From: Streptomyces sp. NBS 14/10
GTDB lineage: Bacteria > Actinomycetota > Actinomycetes > Streptomycetales > Streptomycetaceae
Assembly (NCBI RefSeq): GCF_002224125.1
Contig: NZ_NCSM01000001.1
Span: 124,001-188,000 of the forward strand
DNA: 64,000 nucleotides
Reading direction: 5' to 3'
Under the pieces are notes generated by a model that made no database searches, was not told the origin of the DNA, and worked only from the letters and a program-made list of their open reading frames with translations. Made by a program: the position numbers and the translations under genes. How positions within the stretch are numbered: the first letter of the stretch is position 1; every line of letters begins with the position of its first letter. Of this stretch, positions 63,810 through 64,000 are shown in pieces.

Positions 63810-64000
63810 ATGCCGGCACTCACCCCGGCAGCACTCCGCGCGGCGGTCGCCCAGATCGCCCCCCGCCCAGCTGCCGCCTTTCGTCGAGCACCTGGACCGC
63901 GCGGTCGAACAAGCCGCTACCCAGAGCACCATCGTTCCACTGCGTACCATCTTGCAGTGGTGGGGCGAGTTCGTCGCCATCGAGCGCCGACCGCGAGGCC
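63810..64000 (+). pseudogene. DUF6247 remnant (third copy), runs off the window
   Basis: Starts as the 58140 gene does (TPAALRAAVAQIAP), but an extra base in CGCCCCCCGCC near 63,863 shifts the frame. After GAGTTCGTCGCCATCGAGCG the DNA jumps straight to CCGACCGCGAGGCC, losing about 60 bp present in the 58140 copy. Clearly non-functional as far as seen. Confidence 0.75.

Overview
The window is very GC-rich, has long codon-biased ORFs on both strands and carries Streptomyces-type genes: dnaK-grpE-dnaJ-hspR with HAIR operators, a WhiJ-type XRE/DUF397/ATPase set, AfsR/SARP and SpoIIE-type regulators, and a pSAM2-like integrative element in a tRNA-Gly gene. It is almost certainly a Streptomyces (or close relative) chromosome.

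Region 1 (1 to about 31,000) is chromosomal. It starts with the end of a PPOX/F420-type enzyme, a cupin, a small membrane protein and an MHS-type MFS transporter. Two extended ECF sigma factors follow: an ECF42-like gene next to its YCII/DGPF partner, and an ECF41/SigJ-like gene coupled to a flavin oxidoreductase. Their stop codons abut. Next come an APH-like kinase, a methyltransferase, a truncated AbiEi-like fragment, the DUF397/XRE/ATPase trio, and a possible four-gene unit led by an AfsR-like regulator (FAD monooxygenase, SnoaL-like, alpha/beta-barrel protein). The HspR-controlled chaperone operon is followed by an EtfD-like Fe-S membrane oxidoreductase, a 1,104-residue SpoIIE phosphatase, an FG-GAP lipoprotein, a Yip1-like protein, a phosphoribosyltransferase and dcd.

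Region 2 (31,010 to 43,331) is tRNA-Gly(CCC) carrying a full actinomycete integrative and conjugative element (AICE): int, xis, repSA, spd-like transfer genes, an FtsK-like tra, korSA, a pif-type Nudix gene, a hairpin-rich non-coding stretch, and one visibly AT-richer cargo gene that appears to fuse a PfkB-like domain, an AAA+ ATPase and a C-terminal RyR domain.

Region 3 (43,332 to 64,000) is a tandem graveyard of related elements. The 77-bp tRNA 3'-half att core recurs at 43,255, 48,421, 50,382, 52,053 and 62,139. Each copy keeps arm repeats at fixed distances on one or both sides. The segments between them hold two DUF5994 genes and a SpoIIE-type phosphatase; an archaeal-type ATPase; a DUF6247/RelE-like pair; and a 10-kb block with a cold-shock protein, DEAD-box helicase, CBS protein, MerR-like and XRE regulators and several pseudogenes. 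An eroded integrase lies right of the last core, and two decayed copies of the DUF6247 module lie at about 58.1 and 63.8 kb. The most notable observations are this att array with its phased arms and the PfkB-like/AAA+/RyR cargo gene.
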